A DNA stretch of 64,000 nt from Prosopocoilus inquinatus (lineage: Eukaryota; Arthropoda; Insecta; Coleoptera; Lucanidae). The DNA lies in assembly GCA_036172665.1 (NCBI GenBank), contig CM069870.1, positions 41,250,001 to 41,314,000 of the forward strand. The letters run 5' to 3'. The position numbers were made by a program, and so were the translations under genes. How positions within the stretch are numbered: position 1 is the first letter of the stretch; each line of letters starts with the position of its first letter. The notes under the pieces were generated by a model. It was not told where the DNA came from. It searched no databases and was given only the letters and a program-made list of their open reading frames with translations. Shown here one piece after another: positions 9,601-21,215 of this stretch.

Positions 9601-11692
9601 CGTGCGTATTCGGTAGATAGCATCTGTATTAATGCAGATTTTTAAAATCTGTTTTCGCTATTACTTACTTATGGTATAGATGCGTGATTTAAAATTAGTT
9701 ACAATTACACAGGGTGTTCCGTGTGGCTGTGCCAGACCAAAGTTAGGTTTTTTTCAAATGGAACATACTGTATATTATGGTTTATTTCGATTCGTCTTTA
9801 AGATTAGATAAATTTATTATAAGGGTATTAAGTGCCTAAACATCATAGTTTTTGAGATATTGACATTTCAACGTAAAAAAATGGTATTATTTGATGTTTA
9901 ACAGATTAGATGTTTATTAAAATTCGGCATTTAAATGTTACAGTATCTTTACATAACCTCTATGGAACAGAAAACAATTTCCATCTCGAACATATTCCTA
10001 TTACTTTACACAGGGTGATTCAACTCCGATGTTTATTTTACTCGGTTAGTTTGAGTGGAACAGCCTATATTTTATGACTGAATTTAATAGGTCTTTGGCT
10101 AAGCTTTACAATGATATAAGGTTCAGTATGTGTTACACAACAAGCCTACACACAGTAAGATGTCAAATTTGTAAATTCATAAAACTGCATTATTCCATCT
10201 TCTATTGGAATATTTTGTCTATATTATCATTGATTTTATTTAGAAAATCTGTATTGAGTCTGTTTGTAGTGTCTACTCTGTTAGAAATAACATTCATTTT
10301 ATTTATGACGTCACAGACAATATGCATACTTAAGTTTTATTTTACCAACATTGTCTGATTATTTCAAGTAAGGTCAAGTAACGCTAAGGAATGCAACGAA
10401 CGGCAATAACAATACCAATGAAAATAACTGTAAAATTATAACCATAATAAAAATAACAACTGATTTAAGATTAATCACAACATAGAAAATTTTCACAATG
10501 ATAACCGTGGTGCTCTTCACATTGTTTTCTATGACAATGAGATTGATCATATTTAAATCAACTCCTATAGTTATTTGTATTATTACTGTTATTTTTATTG
10601 ATATCTTTATTGGTATTGTTATTGTTGTTGAGTGTTGTCTTATTTAAAATAATCAGATAGTGTCGATAAAATTTAAATCAAAATTTTAGGAGTTAAGCAT
10701 TAGTCTCGCAGGCAACGGAACTGACAATTGGAGGGGGGAGGGGATCTTCAGGCGTGCACTGCCAGTACATGTTCTATGTGAGAGATGGAATTTTCATCTG
10801 CATTGTTCGGTTAAATTTGCTTCGAATTGAGGTTTCTGCATTTCCCTGGTTTGTAAGACAAAGAAGGTAAACATGTAGTAAGTCAGTCGCAGTCACAGGT
10901 AATGACCATAAAGACCAACCATTACAACTCTGTGACAAACCAGAAAGCTTGGAACTGGGCTGGTATTAAATAAAAGTATGCATACGGTTTTTTTTTATGT
11001 TACAGATCAAATAAATGTAAATTCTTAACAGATTAAAAAATACAAACAGTCTCAATACAGACTTCTTTTTAAATCAACTAAATTATAGACAAAATATTCC
11101 ATTGGAAGATGGAGTAAATGCTGATTTATGAATCAACGATTTGGACATCTTACTGTGTGTAGACTTGTTGTGTAACACATACTGAACCCTATATCATTGT
11201 AAAGCTTAATCAAAGACCTAATAAATTCATTCATAAAATATAGGGTGTTCCATTTAAACTAACCGAGTAAAATAAACATCGGAGTTATGAATCACCCTGT
11301 GTAAAGTAATAGGAATATGTTCGAGATGGAAATTGTTTTCTGTTCCATAGAGGTTATGTAAAGATACTGTAACATTTAAATGCCGAATTTTAATAAACAT
11401 TTAATCTGTTAAACATCAAATAATACCATTTTTTTACATTTGAAGGCTAAGTACGTAATATCCTTATAATACATTTATCTACTCTTAAAGACAAATCGAA
11501 ATAAACCATAATATACAGTTATTCCAATTAAAAAAAAACATAACTTTGGTCTGGCACAGCCACACGGAACATTCTGTGTAATTGTAACTAATTTTAAATC
11601 ATGCATCAGTAATACCAGTAATAGTAAAGTAATAGCGAAAACAGATTTTAAAAATCTGCATTAATACAGGCACTATCTACCGAATATGCACT
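9601..11692. repeat. 2.1-kb near-palindrome (arms about 0.72 kb)
   Basis: The left arm (9601-10,333) is the inverted match of 10,977-11,692. Paired examples are ATTCGGTAGATAG / CTATCTACCGAAT, GTTCCGTGTGGCTGTGCCAG / CTGGCACAGCCACACGGAAC and TGTGTTACACAACAAG / CTTGTTGTGTAACACA. The arms contain CAGGGTGTTCC- and CAGGGTGATTC-type ends, so several inverted-repeat elements may be stacked symmetrically. No transposase is recognisable. A second inverted repeat occupies the centre. Confidence 0.85.
10347..10665. mobile_element. Small inverted-repeat element in the palindrome centre
   Basis: ACATTGTCTGATTATTTCAAG at the left is the inverted match of 10,636-10,660. Inner arms AACAATACCAATGAAAATAAC and GTTATTTTTATTG...ATTGGTATTGTT also pair, with a further pair around the centre. 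About 320 bp, non-coding, MITE-like. No clear target duplication. Confidence 0.6.
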
Positions 11693-11810
11693 ATTAGCCC
11701 AGCCTGTATATCTTTTGGAATGATTAGATTGTTATTAGTTTTAACATTTTTATGATTTTATTAGGATGATTAGGTTGTTTTTAGATCTTTTTAGTGCTTT
11801 TAAGTTGGTA

Positions 11811-11855
11811 GCGTATTGAAGATGGCAGCTTAGCTGCCGAAATACGTATCTACGG
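11811..11855 (+). ncRNA. Hammerhead-ribozyme-like motif (PLE-associated type)
   Basis: The order is CGTA (stem I), TTGAAGA (core; consensus CUGANGA, so C3 is U), GGCAGC-TTA-GCTGCC (perfect 6-bp stem II), GAAA (core), TACGTA (palindromic stem III), TC (U16.1-C17 cleavage position), TACG (stem I partner). Minimal type I hammerheads with very short palindromic stem III have been reported from Penelope-like elements. The C3 change would probably weaken or abolish self-cleavage, so this may be a decayed copy. Confidence 0.5.
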
Positions 11856-12769
11856 ATATAAAAATTATTGTGAGCGGAGGTTAATTTTCAATCAGACTGA
11901 GTAATAAAAAAAAACAAAAAAAAATCAAGAGACGATCAATTGATAATTAAAAATAAAACCAACTCAAATAAAATCAAACAAACGATGGAAATGGGAGTTA
12001 AAAAATAAAGAAAAATAAATGAAATCCAAACAAAACAAAGCCAGATGAATTGATTGGTAAAGACGAATAGGAATTTTAGGAAAACAAAAGATGATCGTTG
12101 ACGAAGATGAAACTAAAATAAATATTCTATAAAACTAACATAAAATCAAATCGAATCAAGAACAAGTTTGAATAAAAGAGAATAAAACTGATAACTATAT
12201 AACAAATATAAAATAAAGTCGAATCAAATCAAGAAAAGAAAAAAGACGACAAGTTATAATTAAAAAATGAAATAAAATAAAGACAAATAGAAAAACAGCT
12301 TGTCACAATTTAACAAAATTTTAAATCTGCATAAAACATTATTAGTATATGTACACCTGCTGTTTTTTAAAAATATTAATTAAATCTCTATGGGAGTCGA
12401 TGGAAATTTATATTTTCTTATAAGGGGTTGGTGGCTAAAAAAGGTTGGGAACCCTTGTCTTGTATTCATGTGTCAGAATTTACGCTATTAAATACAAACA
12501 ACTCGAAAACTACTCGTTTCGTACATATAAAAAATATTTAGAGAAATTGTTATCAGAAGTTAATTTGCGATCCAAATGTGTACAAATATACCGAGTATTC
12601 CATTTAAGAAAATAAAATGTCAGTTTATATCTCGGTTACTCGATGTGCATTTGTTATTCGGTAAACGTCAGTAAAAATTTTAAATTAGTCTACATAAGTT
12701 TTGTATTAAACATTTCTTCAAAAATAAAAAAGTTAAAGAGGGTGGGAATTCTCACGTAATCACTCTGTA
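11856..12769. other. No gene seen; A-rich tract
   Basis: After the hammerhead-like motif come poly-A runs near 11,910-11,930 and a strongly A-biased tract (11,930-12,300), as expected 3' of an old retroelement. No coding signal. Confidence 0.45.
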
Positions 12770-13239
12770 TAGGGTGGATTACTTTCGATATCTCTTATGG
12801 CCAACTTCGTATCTATAAGAGATAAGAAAAAACTGGTGGCCAAGTCTCGATCTCTTTTTCGGAGATTAATAGCATCAAAGAGAAATAAAGCGAATACGAA
12901 ATTCTTTACGCGGCCAAAACTGTCTAAAGATTTGAAAGTTCGCTAATGTTTAATAAAAACAAAAAAAAACGTCGGCACTGTATTGAAGCCAGCCTACTGA
13001 GGATATCCAAGGATAATAAATAGAATAGATAAATAGAAATAAAAGAGATATGACCGAAAGACGAAAAGTACAAAATGGCAACTTTTGCCTATAACTTGAA
13101 AACAAAAGAAGGTAGCCAATTTCTGTTTACGCTGTTGACTTAATCTCCAAAAAAGAGATCGAGACTTGGCCACCAATTTTTTTCTATCTTTTATAGTTAC
13201 AGAGATGCCCGTAAGAGACATCGAAATTAATCCAGCCTG
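12770..13239. mobile_element. TA-flanked inverted-repeat element D, short copy
   Basis: Starts TAGGGTGGATTACTTTCGAT after TA and ends ATCGAAATTAATCCAGCCTG before TA. The arms carry AGTCTCGATCTCTTTT and its inverted match. About 470 bp. It shares internal blocks (AATTCTTTACGCGGCC, CCAGCCTACTGAG) with the 1.4-kb copy at 17,679-19,079. Confidence 0.8.
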
Positions 13240-13850
13240 TACATTGTCAACCTTAGAAGACTGTATGTAGCTTCCTTAATACGGGGTGATGAATGGAATT
13301 CATAATTAGAGGAGGTTGTGATTGGTGATACTTTATGCTGTGTGGTTGGATACAATGGGAAATGAATAATAAGTTGTCAGTTGTCGTATTTGAGGTAATG
13401 CTCGTGCTTTATATAGGAGCGACCAAAGTGCATTCCGTCATTTGCGCGTGCGTCCGCTCAACGTCGACCTGTGCGTTCGCTAGTTTGAATTTTTCAACTG
13501 CTATGCTTTAAGGGTACGCATGTGAAGTAAATGTGGATATCGTAAGATTGTTGATAAGATTTATTACTTTTAACGTTTTGCGACACTTTCTAACATTTTC
13601 TAATTTTAATAAATACCTTAAAAATGGTCAAAATGTGAAACCGAAAGCCATTTCTTATGATAAATCTGTGTGGAATTTTAAATGTTTAGAAAATAATTGT
13701 AATTGTCCTTTCCGTCAGAATACAGGATTAATATAAAATTTGTCTGATATTCAGTTTTAATTTTGAATGAGAAAAATTGGAATCTTCCGATTTTTTTAGG
13801 TAAGATTGATGCTTTACAACTGAAATCCCCACAATTTTTATTTGTCAGAC

Positions 13851-15660
13851 TTTCAGACTTGGAAAGCTTCCATAGAAAGAAAATATAAATCTAATTACGT
13901 TGTATCTTCTAAATTTAAAAGTGCAATTATAATTGCAATAGATAAGGTAAATACACTTTAAATATGTTGTATGTGCTACCGTGCACCCCATGTCATCCAA
14001 GTTATAAAAATTATCATGGATTTGAGGTACCTACTGCTATTTTTTATCTTCCCGAGACAAAATAGGGCAAAAATTCGTACTGCGTCTGTTACTTTTCGAA
14101 CAAATACAACTTGTTATTTAAAATGATGAATAATTATGCCACAATTATTTAAATAATTAATGAAACAGATTTTTGAATATTTAGTTTTAGTTTGACAGTA
14201 TTTTTTTAAGATTTCATTTATAGCCGTTTGCACCATGTCTAGTTAAAAATTAAACCAGGTTTAACATTAAACCCAGTTTGCACCGCGGCTTAAACCGTAG
14301 TTAAAAACTCGCTAAACCAACTCAATTTAATCCGCCGCCCGTGATAGTTTAACGTTGAGTTGGTTTAGCGAGTTTTTAACTACGGTTTGAGCCGCGGTGC
14401 AAACTGGGTTTACTGTTAAACCTGGTTTAATTTTTAACTAGACATGGTGCAAACGGCCATTAAAGAAATAAGTTGGCTAAACCCAGAAAATAATCCAATA
14501 CTATTTTGCAAAAAACAAGGTGTAGAAGACAATAGCTATGATTTAATACAGACTTCCGTTTGATAATAGCGACACATTTTAAAACTACAATTCTCAAGAA
14601 ATTCGGATATAATATAATTGCAATAGATGGTACGCATGGTCTCAACAATTACGATTTTGAATTAACTAGTGTAATGGTGGTGGACGAATTTGGTGAAGGG
14701 ATACCAGTAGCGTTCATGTTTAGTAACCGAAAAGACACTAAAATCTATGAACTTTATTTTAGCATTATTTATTCAAAAATTGGTTCAATTTTTCCAGGAA
14801 CCTTTATGACTGATATCACCCCAACTTTCTATAATGCCTGGAGCACTATTATGGGTTTTGTTCCATATCAGTCGTACTGTGTTTGGTATATTGACCGAGC
14901 TTAGCAGCAAAATTTGTCAAAAATATTAGATAAAGAAAAGCGTTTATCTGTATATAAAACTATAAAAGTTTTACAACAATATACCGACGAGATTAATTTT
15001 ACCGAAAATCTAAGTCGTGCAATTGTTCAAATGCTATTGGATAAAGATACTTACAATTTTGGTATTTAGTTTCAAACGTAAAAGTGTTGATAGGATGATT
15101 AAAAAAATAAAAGGTAAATATACATCACACAATAAGGAAATAATGAAAAGCCATAACTCAGCATTAGCTAGTAACTTCGTAGTAAATATTGACAAAAATG
15201 TATCAAAAAATGGATTTTAAACTCTGTTTTAGGAAATAGTAGCATAGAATCTCCTTATGTAGAAAAAAATTTAGACAGTGCTTGCTGTGATATGACCTGT
15301 TTGCAATGTGGAGTTTGTTCTCATACGTATATTTGTACATATATTGATTATTTTATTAAAACGGAAATATGTAAACATATTCATTATATTTCAATATTAA
15401 CCAGGCAAAAACAAATCGAAGAAAAAACAAAAGACAGTGGTTCAATTTTGGATTAAATAATATCTCTAGAACCAATACAAGATAAAAACAAAATTAGAGA
15501 AAACTTTAGGTTAAAAATGTCTGAGATATTTTTAAAATTACAATCTCAAAATATGGGCAAATTAAATTTTGAAGTTATATCCAAAATAAATTCTCATAAT
15601 GGATAATTTATTGGATTTACCTGAAAGCTCTGGCAATGATACCAACAATTTTACCCCAGT
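13851..15660 (+). pseudogene. MULE transposase with SWIM finger, decayed
   Basis: Pieces in several frames keep the family order. FQTWKASIERKYKSNYVV and SYKNYHGFEVPTAIFYLPE form the N-terminal part. WLNPENNPILFCKKQG precedes ILKKFGYNIIAIDGTHGLNN, whose IDGTHG holds the first catalytic Asp, and VVDEFGEGIPVAFMFSNRKD (the MULE domain). CDMTCLQCGVCSHTYICTY with EICKHIH is a SWIM-type finger with one Cys lost. A helical tail runs to about 15,660. At least three frame changes and several stops are present, and a MITE interrupts 14,221-14,459. Confidence 0.75.
14221..14459. mobile_element. Harbinger-type MITE, 239 bp, near-perfect palindrome
   Basis: Reads TAGCCGTTTGCACCATGTCT at the left and AGACATGGTGCAAACGGCCA at the right. 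TTA stands on each side (14,218-14,220 and 14,460-14,462), fitting the 3-bp TWA duplication of PIF/Harbinger elements. The arms pair over almost their full length, implying a recent origin. It interrupts the MULE transposase. Confidence 0.85.
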
Positions 15661-16263
15661 GAATTATGCCAACTAGCCTGTAAACAAAAAAAACTAAAAA
15701 GCAAATAAATTTCTTTTCCACTCAAAGGAAGCGTAAATCTAAAAATGGGGGATTAAAAAACTCAAAAATAGGGTAAATGTGGGAGAGTTGCCGCACATTT
15801 TGATAAGAAATCGTTTTCTTTTAAAAATATATAGGAGTATTAAATAACTAAATTTGTAAGTAAGAATAATAAGAATAAGAATTTGTAAATATAATAATAT
15901 TAAACTTTGACACCACTTACACACCAAATGCAATTAGAACTGTAAGGCAGACATAGATAAAAGATTTATTATTTTTGTAACAGTTTAAATATTATCATTA
16001 TTATTTTTAATAGTACTATTATTAAAAAAATATTATATTATCTTTCTCTGTAAATAAAATAATAACATTTGTATTGCGTCTTATTTAGATAATAATGAAA
16101 AAATATGTATTTACATACACTGCTTTCGATACTTTTTAATGAAACGTATTTAAAAAGTAAATTATAAATCCGTATAAATTTAATATTCATTTCATTTTCT
16201 ACATTATATACATTTTTAGTTTCATCCTTATTTACAATATTTATAAGATTATTATCTTATATA
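15661..16263. other. MULE interior, no further gene seen
   Basis: AT-rich sequence between the transposase relic and element E. A long ATTATT-type AT tract lies at 15,960-16,050. No coding signal. Confidence 0.4.
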
Positions 16264-17212
16264 CAGAGTCTTTCAAAAAGTGTGCTACAAATGAGAATTT
16301 TTGTGATTATCGATTTTTATTTCAGTTTATTGAGTCAGAACTCTTCTGCATACATTAAAATCAAATTGGAAAATGTCAGTTGAAATTCATCTTGAATGGT
16401 ATACAGCGTGGACACAAAGAAATGAATACCACTTAAGAGTAAAGTGCCCTTATATCACAAGATAGAGGAAAAGGTAATAAGAATAAGTCGTTTAGAATTG
16501 AAAGTAATAGCTAGTTATGAAATTATAGCTTCCTACATCAAAAAACAAAAAAAATAAAATTTATTGTGAACCGCTTTTTATACACACTGTTGCAAGTTGA
16601 ATTTTAGAAATTATTTTGGAAATTAAAAACAATTAAAAATTTATTGAATTACAATTTTAGTTGAGCTTTTAAATTCCATTCATTACTTTAGTGCGTTAAC
16701 ACCTGAGTAACATCGGGTATTTGGCAATTAGCAACGAACAGAGTTAAAGTAATAATTGATGATTCGGCTTGCAATAATGAAAAACTGAAAAACTGAAAAA
16801 AATTTAAAAAAAACATTCATTCATTCATTGATTCGGTGTCAATAATAGTCAAAGACCCAGTGACAGTTTTAATATTCTTTGAGTGATGGTTAATTGTACA
16901 AATGATGTGTAAGTAAAATTTTATTAATATTATTTTAGTTTAAGAGTCGGCTATTTTCTCTGCTATTGCACCGCACCCTATGAACCCTCTTTAGGCTCCC
17001 CAGAACCTTGACACGGTATGTTCGGCCAAATGGTTTCACCAAGCAAGCAAGTTCTAAAATTATAAGTAAATCAGAAGTTAACAAACTGCAATCCACAGGA
17101 AAGTTTTCGCATAAGTGCGACGAGTGCCACGCACAGTCCTGTGGATTCGCAATACGCCTTGCGTTAACCTAGGCAAGGTAACAACACTACATTAAGAAAT
17201 ATTGGGCATTAA

Positions 17213-17432
17213 AGTGTCCACCAAAATAATATAAACAGGAAAACAGGAAATTCGTTCTTATTTCTCAATTACTTCTTTGGTTCCGAGTGATTATTTCAAT
17301 GAATTGCTATCATGCTACAAAAAAGCATAAAGTTTCGGAATGCATTGAAATAATCACTCAGAAAAAAATGAAGTAATTGAAAAACAAGAGCGTATTTCAT
17401 GTTTTCTTATTCATATTATTTTAGCGGACACT
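17213..17432. mobile_element. TTAA-flanked MITE, 220 bp
   Basis: AGTGTCCACCAAAATAATAT at the left and ATATTATTTTAGCGGACACT at the right, with TTAA at 17,209-17,212 and 17,433-17,436. The arms also share GAGTGATTATTTCAATG inverted. TTAA duplication is seen in piggyBac- and Kolobok-type elements; which one cannot be told. Confidence 0.75.
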
Positions 17433-17678
17433 TTAACGTCACCTGTATTTCCGAATGTAGTGTGTATAAAGAGTAGTTCACAATAAACTGAGATTTTTTT
17501 CATTTTTGAGAAAGGAGGCTATAACTTTTCATTCTAAACAACTTATTCTTATAACATTTTCCTGCATCCTATAAAATAAGGGCACTGTATTCTCAATCGG
17601 TTTTCATTTCTCGGTGTTCAGTACACCGTTCAAGAAGAATTTCATTTGATATTTGCCAATTTGATTTTAAGAGATGTA

Positions 17679-19079
17679 CAGGGTGGATTAATTTCGATGT
17701 CTCTTATGGGCATCTCCGTAACTGTAAGAGATAGAAAAAACTAGTGACCAAGTCTCGATCTCTTTTTTGGAGATTAAGTCAAAAGTGTAAACAAAAATTG
17801 GCTATCTTCTTTTGTTTTCAAGTTATGGGCAAAAATTGACATTTTCGACTTTTCGTTTTTCGGTCATATCTCGTTTATTTTTAGAGATATTAGAAAACTG
17901 TTTGATCATTATTAGGACACTTTTTGGAATACATTTCAGTGGTGTAGTTGCTTTTTTAATATTTACTTAAATTTTCAAGTTATAACATAAAGTTGTATTT
18001 TTTTAAATAGAAACCATAGTAGGCAATGGCCTCATTAAATAGAGATTCTTTTTCTGTTTTCTAAAATATATACTTTGTTGGGTCTATTTGTTATAATTAA
18101 TAGGAAAAATGCCATTTTTGTTATTAGCCTTGCGTATCCTAGTCTCAGTAGGCTGGCTTCAATGTAGTGCCAACATTTTTTTTGTTTCTATTAAATATTA
18201 ACGAACTTTCAAACCTTGAGGCAGTTTTGGCCGCGTAAAGAATTTCATATTCACTTTATTTTGCAAAATTCCGTTTGAGAAATGTAGCACCCATCGCGAT
18301 TTTTTATTATTATTATTATCCTTGCCTAAATATCCTAGTCTCAGTAGGCTGGGTTCAATACGGAGCAGATTTTTTTATTTTATTAAATTTTAACGAGCTT
18401 TCAAGTATTTTCAAAGTTGTGGCTGCGTAAATAAATTCGTGTTCGCGTTAATTTACAAATTTCCGTTTTATACATTTCTCAAACGGAATTTTGCAAAATA
18501 AAGTGAATATGAAATTCTTTACGCGGCCAAAACTGCCTAAAGGTTTGAAAGTTCGTTAATATTTAATAAAAACAAAAAAAAATGTTGACACTACACTGAA
18601 GCCAGCCTACTGAGACTAGGATACGCAAGGCTAATAACAAAAATGGCATTTTCCTATTAATTATAAGAAATAAACCCAACAAAGTATATATTTTAGAAAA
18701 CAGAAAAAAATATCTCTATTTAATGAGGGCATTGCCTACTATGATTTCTATTTAAAAAAATATAACTTTATGTTATAACTTGAAAATTTAAGTAAATATT
18801 AAAAAAGCAACTACACCACTGAAATGTATTCTAAAAAGTGTCCTAATAATGATCAAACAGTTTTCTAATATCTCTAAAAATAAACGAGATATGACCGAAA
18901 AACGAAAAGTCGAAAATGTCAATTTTTGCCAATAACTTGAAAACAAAAGAAGATAGCCAATTTTGTTTACACTGTTGACTTAATCTCCAAAAAACAGATA
19001 GAGACTTGGCCACTAGTTTTTTTCTATCTCTTATAGTTACGGAGATGCCCACAAGAGACATCGAAATTAATCCACCCTG
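17679..19079. mobile_element. TA-flanked inverted-repeat element D, 1.4-kb copy
   Basis: CAGGGTGGATTAATTTCGAT and ATCGAAATTAATCCACCCTG are perfect 20-bp inverted ends with TA on both sides. The arms (about 610 bp each) pair almost throughout. The loop (about 18,289-18,470) carries a more diverged copy of the inner arm, including CCTAGTCTCAGTAGGCTGG. No transposase seen. Inserted at a TA next to the F boundary within E. Confidence 0.85.
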
Positions 19080-19081
19080 TA

Positions 19082-19747
19082 CACTTGCTTGCAATAAAAT
19101 CGCCTCCACCTTCAAATTCGAGTAGCCGAGTTTTTACCTGTTTTTTGCTTTGTAAATGGGTATTTTGAGAATTTTGTCAAGTCTCCAAATGTACAGGTTA
19201 GGAACTGAGATTGAAATGATTACTATTTTACCTGGTATGAGTCAGACAGTATGATTTGTTCAATAAGTATTACGCTGTTCAAAATATTTAACGGCCCATA
19301 AATGTAATTTAATGGAAATAGAATGTCGATTTCTTATGTTCTGCTATTAATATAATTTTTTTAACACTTGGCTCTTCGAAGGTAAATTTGTAATTTTCTA
19401 TGTGTTGATGACAAGAATATTGGAAAATTTGTTAAAACATGGAATTCCTTGCGGTTTATATTGAATTTTTTCTTAATTCAGAAGGGCATTATTCGAATCG
19501 TGAATCGATATTTTTGGACATCTATCTTCAACCATCTATTTGCAATTTTTTCTTCTTCCCACACATTATTTATGCATCATAGTATTTTTATTTAAGCTAT
19601 AATCATTTGCTACTACTGAGAATCACTCTTCGTCTTCTAATTCACTCGTTTTTTGTCTGAATTTTAATTGTTTGACACTGACAAATTAAATCTCAAGACC
19701 AACTTAATACAACGAAAACCAGGTGTACGCGATTTTTTTGCAAGCCA
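19082..19747. mobile_element. Inverted-end element F inside E
   Basis: Begins CACTTGCTTGCAATAAAATC and ends GATTTTTTTGCAAGCCAC; the ends are imperfect inverted matches. Its first 130 bp recur inverted at about 40,372-40,497. No coding signal. Confidence 0.55.
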
Positions 19748-19923
19748 CAGTAGTAGCGTTCTAAATTAATATTTTTTTATAAAAATCGATAATAATAAAA
19801 ATTCCCATTTGTAACAAACTTTTTGAAAGACACTATATATTCCTACAAATTTAAATTTATTGAGTTTCAGAGATGCGCAAATGACGGAATGCACTTTGGT
19901 ATTTAGTCGCTCTTCTTTATACA

Positions 19924-20849
19924 ATCTTTATTTTGTGTGGATGCTGGTTTAAACATTTTTTAAAATATTAGGGCGGGAGTTCCACAAGACAAATCCGTTT
20001 ATTATCAATTATATAAAAAAAAATAAATGTCACAGTTTTGACACTTAAAATTTTAAATTTCAAACTGTAAGCCAATTTTTTGGAAAATATCTCAACCTGC
20101 TCTAATTATGATCGCATGGCACTTCATATATGCAGTTAGTAGTTATATTCATATTTGTTGCCGGGGTATGCCGTGAAAGTCTAGTGAGATCGTGGTATTC
20201 ATGCATATGACTATCAATTTTGACAGTGAATGCTTTTCATTTTGGATTTTAAGATTACTGCGAATTAGGCAGTGTTGAAGTATTTCCTTTTCATTACGAG
20301 GTAGTACACTAAATGACATCCAATTTAAAAACAATCTTTGTCACAACTTGACGTAGGTTATCATGACATTAAATTAAATTTGTCTAATTTAAAATGATAG
20401 CCAACACATTAACTTAAAATTAACCAGTAAATAAAGAATGGTTTATAGGTGCAGTATTTAAATAATTCAGCATCGAGTATTAAATACGAGTAGTAACAAT
20501 GACATAATATGAAAAACTCCTGTGTGCAGTTTTTATAGGGCTCAGAAATGCATTATCTCATCCAATTTTTATCCACGACAACGTTACGGAATTCTCACTG
20601 TGTTAATAATACTATACTAGATACAGACTATAACCAAGACAAGTGAGAATGTGTTCTCATGCAGGTGCGTATTATCCATTCACTTGTTTATATAGTAAGA
20701 GACACCGTAGCCTTTAAGAGGTCAAACAAAACATTAAAACGAAAGAAATTCCACTACAGATGATTTTGTGCGATACGATTAAGGTATGAGCCGAGGAGCA
20801 TTCAAATACAATGGAGAAGAAGTTTAGAACGTATTTATTATCAATGAAC
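19924..20849. other. No gene seen; dispersed repeat at 20,440-20,600
   Basis: Part of this stretch (ATTCAGCAT..AGTATTAA, then TCAGAAATG.ATTATCT) resembles 25,655-25,760 in direct orientation. Otherwise unassigned AT-rich sequence. Confidence 0.4.
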
Positions 20850-21215
20850 CGAAACGTGTTACGTACTGTTTTTAATATAGTTCCCCGCGACTGCAATAGA
20901 CCTACGTCAAGGTTCTGGAAATTTATGTGTACCATTTTCGAAAAAAGTTATTGGTTGCAGGCGTATTCAGGTTTTGCACAGCGATAATGAGTTCATTATC
21001 TCTAAATTTATGACCACTTAAAAATTCTTTCAAAGGTGAAAACAAATGATTATCCCATGGAGACAAAATGGTGCTGCATACAGAATGAAGCAGAGCATAG
21101 GCAGAACCACCCACAAATAAACGGAATCTCGATATTGCGAACAATTGCCTCGACACTCTAAATGCTTATGCCAACTTCTAACAATTATCTGATAGTTAAC
21201 CGACGAACAACCTCA
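20850..21215 (-). pseudogene. mariner transposase, HTH joined to C-terminus
   Basis: Minus-strand reading gives VRRLTIR, a stop, then LLEVGISI (HTH part), soon followed by CSTILSPWDNHLFSPLKEFL and GHKFRDNELIIAV, the mariner segment with the last catalytic Asp (SP.D.HLF..LK..L.G..F). Then FF.K and, after a frame change, HKFPE...RRSIAVAGNYIK close the C-terminus. The central catalytic part is deleted. Confidence 0.65.

Larger units (their letters stand above)
16264..19835. mobile_element. TA-flanked inverted-repeat element E with nested insertions
   Basis: The left end CAGAGTCTTTCAAAAAGTGT and the right end AAACTTTTTGAAAGACACTA are inverted matches flanked by TA. The arms continue (for example GAAATTATAGCTTCCTAC against GGAGGCTATAACTTTTCATT). 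The loop contains a 220-bp MITE; the right arm is broken by D (17,679-19,079) and F (19,082-19,747). A third E end occurs near 40,855. Confidence 0.75.
13416..19914 (+). mobile_element. Mutator-like element (MULE), 6.5 kb with nested insertions
   Basis: The inverted ends share CAAAGTGCATTCCGTCATTT near 13,422 and, inverted, near 19,880-19,900, preceded by AGCGAC in both. The flanks are CTTTATATA (13,407-13,415) and CTTTATACA (19,915-19,923), an 8/9 match to the 9-bp duplication typical of MULEs. Between the ends lie a decayed MULE transposase (13,851-15,660), a Harbinger-type MITE and element E with further nested elements. The right TIR has a 6-bp indel, and the last terminal base is uncertain. 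Confidence 0.7.
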
